From Alviniconcha marisindica (Eukaryota; Mollusca; Gastropoda; Provannidae), in the NCBI GenBank assembly GCA_018857735.1, contig JABMCL010001577.1, positions 290,001 through 354,000 on the forward strand: 64,000 nt of DNA, written 5' to 3'. Within the stretch, counting starts at the first letter, position 1, and each line of letters begins with the position of its first letter. The notes beneath the pieces are model-generated. The model made no database searches, was not told where the DNA came from, and saw nothing but the letters and a program-made list of their open reading frames with translations. The position numbers were made by a program, and so were the translations under genes. This document shows, one piece after another, positions 60,082 to 64,000 of this stretch.

Positions 60082-60599
60082 GTAAGTAAATTTATAGGTT
60101 GACTGATCAGGATGATGCAAATCTTTCGGTAGACTGCAACACGTGTGTATTAACTATTATTGAGAACTGGGCGTGAGAGAGACAACAGGCACACGTGTTT
60201 CTGTTGGCGTCTTCTTTTTCTTCCTCTTCTTCTTCTTCTCTCGTATAGTGTCGAACTTCAACGTGGTGAAGACTGACACTGTTACTAGTGTTAGCGCATG
60301 GACTAATTTATTTTGTTGTTTCGGCCATTGTCCACCAAACTCTGACATGGACTACAGGATCATTAACGTGCGTTTGTGATCGTTTTGCAGGCGTATACAC
60401 ACAAGGGACTTCGGTTTATTAAATTATAGTCTCAACTGTCATCCGAAGGCTTGTAGTTCTAGCGCTGTAGTAATAGTCAAAGGCATGCTGGCAGGTTCAA
60501 GAGCTAGGGGTAAGATTAAAGTAATAAGAATTAAGAAGGCATCTTGCAGCCATGGAGTGTTAGTTACTTAGTAATAGTACTGTTAATCTGGAAATAAAG

Positions 60600-61120
60600 A
60601 TGAGCATCCCATATTTTGGTCAGAAGGATGCTTGTGGCAACTCCAGTCACAAGATCCCAGCAGGTAGTTGCAAGGATTTATAGGGAGGAAGCCCTTGACA
60701 TTATAAAAATGTCAAGTGTGGCAGCCTCAACTACTTCCTTGGGCAGGCAGTTCCATTCTCTTCCGGCCCTTGATTGTTCTGGGCAGAAAGGAAGAGCTCC
60801 TGTACTGTGTCCTTGCTGGGATGAGTTGGGACTGCCTGACATGACCTCCGTGTGGGGGGGGGGGGGGGGGGGGGGCGCTTGGATTTGAGGCCAGGGCAAT
60901 GGACTAGGCTGCTTTGGATTTTATACAGCATGGAGAGCCTTGCAGTTTGATGGCGTTCTCTCCAGCGTAGGCCGGTCCAATGCCTCCAGCATGCTGTTGA
61001 CATTGGAGGTGTTTCTATATCTGTTGAGAACAAAGCGGGCCACTCGTCACTGCACTGCCTCAACTCTGCTGGTGTTGTTTTGAGTGTGGAGATCCCAGAT
61101 TGAAGAGGCGTACATATAAA
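60600..61120 (-). pseudogene. CR1/Jockey-type LINE reverse transcriptase relic
   Basis: On the minus strand, reading with frame changes gives YASSIWDLHTQNN, then after an in-frame stop RVARFVLNRYRNTSNVNSML, then after a frameshift RQTARLSMLYKIQ. This order (YASSxWDP..., RAARFV..., RRxxARLSMLYKI) is typical of the C-terminal part of non-LTR retrotransposon reverse transcriptases. A stop, frameshifts and a G-run show it is dead. Confidence 0.75.
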
Positions 61121-62600
61121 ATAGTATTAGAACAGAGGCTAGACACCATTATGTATTACATGTACACACATAAAAATGGTGAAAGGTGTACTATACTCTG
61201 TAAGAACAGAAAAAGTGATAAATCTACACATGTATAAAAACAATGGAAGGTACACCTGTGAGAATGGAAAAAGCTATTTATAATTTATGTTATGGCATTA
61301 GCAGTATTACAGCCTTCTACTTCTTCACGCATGAACATGAGTGCACAAAGATATAATATATTAGAGTACTATTTAACAAAACATTACATACTTTGGAATA
61401 CGTTATTGTTATAATTACATCAATGGTTTAGAATTAGACGTTTACATTTTGCCTAGGGGCAGGGAAGTTTCTATCCCACAGGCAGGTTTGCTCTTGTGTT
61501 GTTAATTATTTGTTGGTTCTGAATGTAGCTATAACATCTCCAATTTTCCAATTTCTCATGTTGCTAATATTAATAAGTTCTTACTGTTGTTGTGTCAATG
61601 TACCATGTTTCTCCAATTTCTCATGTTGCTGACAATATTTTAAAAGTAATAGTACTATGATGTATTTTTTGTTTTTAAATTTAAGACAGTCCATCATGTT
61701 AATTATGATCAGTCTTAAAAACTTTATGATTAAATATGTTGTACTTTCAAATTAATATTTTGGTATAAATTTTATTTTTACCTTTTTGGTGAGGTGGGGA
61801 GTAATTGTAATGTTTTTGATTTATAATCTACAGATTACCTAAATTTGGTGAAGTTTATATAACAATATAACCTTTACAAATACTTTGCATTTACATGCAT
61901 GCCAGGTGACACTTGCCTTTATGTTCACGTGACATCTTTCCATCGAAGAGAAATGTTTATGCAAAAGCACTCTGACCTCCAGTCTACAGAAGCCCATACA
62001 GAGTAACATCATTTTAAATGTCATGCTGACTGTTTTCTTACGCCGGCTCAACTGTTTGGAACAGCTGGCCCAAGTGTTTGGATCAGTTAGCGTCAAGCGC
62101 ACTGACAGTTCTGATTGTTCCTCTTCTTTCAAGGCCACCCACAAAATGCATCTGTTCCATAACTTTTTGTAAAAGTCTTTTTTTCACTACCGGTGCCTAT
62201 CCACCTGGCCCCACCCCAATCCAATTGAGCGTGTGTGTTGTTACAATGTTAGTGTTATTGTAAATCACCCTGTGCTTCTACCATGTGTGGCAGATCATTT
62301 TCATAGGTGCTATAAAAATCCCCTTTATTATTATTACTTATTGTGCTGTCAAGTTATGTCATTATTAATCACTGAGTCATGTTTCACATTTACACTCAAA
62401 TTACAGCACTGACAAAAAGTGACATCAACATCTGTTCATTTCTCTCACAGGCGTAGATCTGTATATTGTTGGATACGCCAACGGTCTGCCCTATGTTTCC
62501 ATATTTGGATCCAAACACATAAAAGATTCAAAAGAACACTTATTTATTATGACAAAGACAACACAATGCAAATGTTCATGAAAATTCCCATCTTCAGGCC
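61121..62600. other. AT-rich DNA downstream of the plus-strand first exon
   Basis: Presumed intron of the neighbour. A duplicated TTTCTCATGTTGCT segment lies near 61552 and 61618, and a retroelement-like end with (ATT)n near 62290-62342. Confidence 0.45.
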
Positions 62601-62879
62601 ACAGAAAACATGTGTGTGTGATGGTGTGTGTGTGTGTGTGTGTGTGTACGTGTGTGACTGTGCCACGGTGTGTATGTGTGTGTGATATTGTTTTAATTGC
62701 TGTGTGTAATACTTTAATTAATTGTTTTACAAGTGTGTGATCTTAACTTCATTACTATTTTATGATGAAGTCACAATTGTTCTATATTTATAACTATACT
62801 ATGGTTAAAGTAAGACTCTTTTGTTGGTGGTGTTGTGTTCGTTGTATTGTTCTCTTAACTTTATGTATTTTTTAATTTA

Positions 62880-62960
62880 TTTTTTATGAGCCTGCCATGA
62901 CCACAACAAAATTGCCCCTTGTGGGATGATTAAAGTTTTTTGAATTGAATTGAATTGAAA
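62880..62960 (+). mobile_element. LINE-like 3' tail with GAATT repeats
   Basis: CCCCTTGTGGGATGATTAAA then TTGAATTGAATTGAATTGAA, typical of some non-LTR 3' ends. Confidence 0.55.
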
Positions 62961-63344
62961 ACAACACTTCAACAACAGTGAAATGGTTAGAAACAATGAA
63001 AAATGATATGAGAGGTGGAGTAACTTATCTTTTGTTGTTGTAACTTGTAGGGTTCAGTGCTTGCCGGAATAATGTTGGCATGACAAAGACCTGTAATAGG
63101 TATGCTGTAATGAATACTATGTGACGTAAAAATGACAGAGAAAGGTGAGGAGATGGGGAAGGGGCCTAAGAAGAAAGAGAGAGAGAGTGCGTGCTAAACT
63201 TTGGAATACGGATTTATTTGAAAACATCAACCTTTCCAAAGTTATGCCTTTGAACAAAATGAACCAGTCAGAAAGACTGATTGCTTTTTAGAGGTGGCTC
63301 ACCACAGTTTGACACTGTATACATGCAGAACAATAAATAATACT

Positions 63345-63569
63345 TTAACCTTTTCACTGCCGTGCGTGCGTGCTGCACCGTCACTCGAAAAACAACCAAC
63401 AGAAGTGCCAAATTTGAAATCATTAAGGCCGTTCCCCTTCTTTGCGTGAGCTCATGAAAGGACTTCTACCAAAATGCACGGTATTGAAAGTAGTGTTTCC
63501 AGGCATGTCTGTGTGCACTTTTCAACCTAGAAAGTGTATGACTATGAGCTGGGGCAATTAAGGGGTTAA
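63345..63569. mobile_element. MITE with TTAACCCCTT ends, copy 2
   Basis: Left end TTAACCTTTTCACTGCC; right end GGGGCAATTAAGGGGTTAA, its imperfect inverse. A 50-base stretch around GTTTCCAGGCATGTCTGTGT is the reverse of a stretch in the copy at 19183-19413. Confidence 0.75.
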
Positions 63570-64000
63570 CAGCAGTACTTTCTACATGCGGACTGTTTTT
63601 GGTTTTGTTATATAGATATATATATCCCAGAAAGGGCCTTATGCGCCCAAGTAGGTTATCTCTGAAAGGAATAGTTCTCTCTTCTTATTTTTAAACTTTA
63701 GTGTGTAAACAGTTTTAAACTAAAGAATATCATTTACCCACTACCTGTAAAAGCACACAGCGTACTAGATCTGTTTCATCAAAAAGAGTGCAAGGTGCAG
63801 CTAGATCAAGTTTCTTCTCTCTGTAGACTTGTCCTGAGGTGGCCCTGTGTGGTTGACAGGACATTAAAAGCAAATTATTAATTAACTAGCTATCCCTTTG
63901 TAGGTGCGCTTTCACAAACACACTCTTTCTCTCTCTCTGCACCCGTCCCCCCTCCCATCTCCCTCCCCCCTTGTAGGTGCACTTTCATTCTCTCTCCCTC

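Noticed and set aside
62451..62580. Possible second exon of the plus-strand gene (acceptor TCTCACAG|GC, reading VDLYIVGYANGLPYV)
   Set aside because: Frame joins, but the peptide lacks a P-loop and ends in a stop after about 40 codons; kept out without transcript support.

Overview
The window looks like nuclear DNA of an animal, most likely a mollusc and probably a gastropod (inference from the repeat style; not proven). Reasons: one large gene with about 21 introns and GT-AG junctions, dense tRNA-derived SINEs, MITE-like foldback elements, LINE relics, and many micro- and minisatellites. No bacterial gene, operon or CRISPR array is present.

The only gene that can be fully read is TRIM37 on the minus strand. 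I assembled 22 coding exons from start codon 59527 to stop codon 22685. All 21 junctions keep the frame, giving a predicted protein of 1009 residues: RING, B-box, coiled coil, MATH/TRAF domain, then a long acidic and serine-rich tail. About 500 bp from its start codon, a second gene begins on the plus strand at 60030. It shows one short first coding exon (MADDSERYKFYKVVLTG) that resembles the start of a Ras/Rab-type small GTPase. The 502-bp gap may be a shared promoter. Intron 1 of TRIM37 also holds an intact, unrecognised 116-codon ORF (51509-51859, minus).

Layout: 1-15.7 kb is a gene-free field of nested repeats. It holds about a dozen copies or pieces of one tRNA-derived SINE, a second short repeat that is tandemly triplicated at 13.97-14.52 kb, and a 3.3-kb inverted-repeat transposon that split a SINE and left a readable TTA target duplication. 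It also holds foldback MITEs and a roughly 480-bp GT array. From 15.7 to 22.2 kb there is gene-flanking DNA with minisatellites. From 22.2 to 59.5 kb lies TRIM37, whose introns carry at least ten different minisatellites. From 60 to 64 kb lie the neighbour's first exon, a CR1/Jockey-like reverse transcriptase relic and a MITE.

The most unusual signal is that three tandem arrays in TRIM37 are built from pieces of its own exons. About ten copies of the exon 5 3' splice site lie upstream of exon 5, with one 69-bp partial exon copy. Seven copies of the exon 8 5' splice site lie downstream of exon 8. Three degenerate copies of the end of the coding sequence lie beyond the stop codon. The arrays therefore duplicate splice-site-like sequence next to the real sites.
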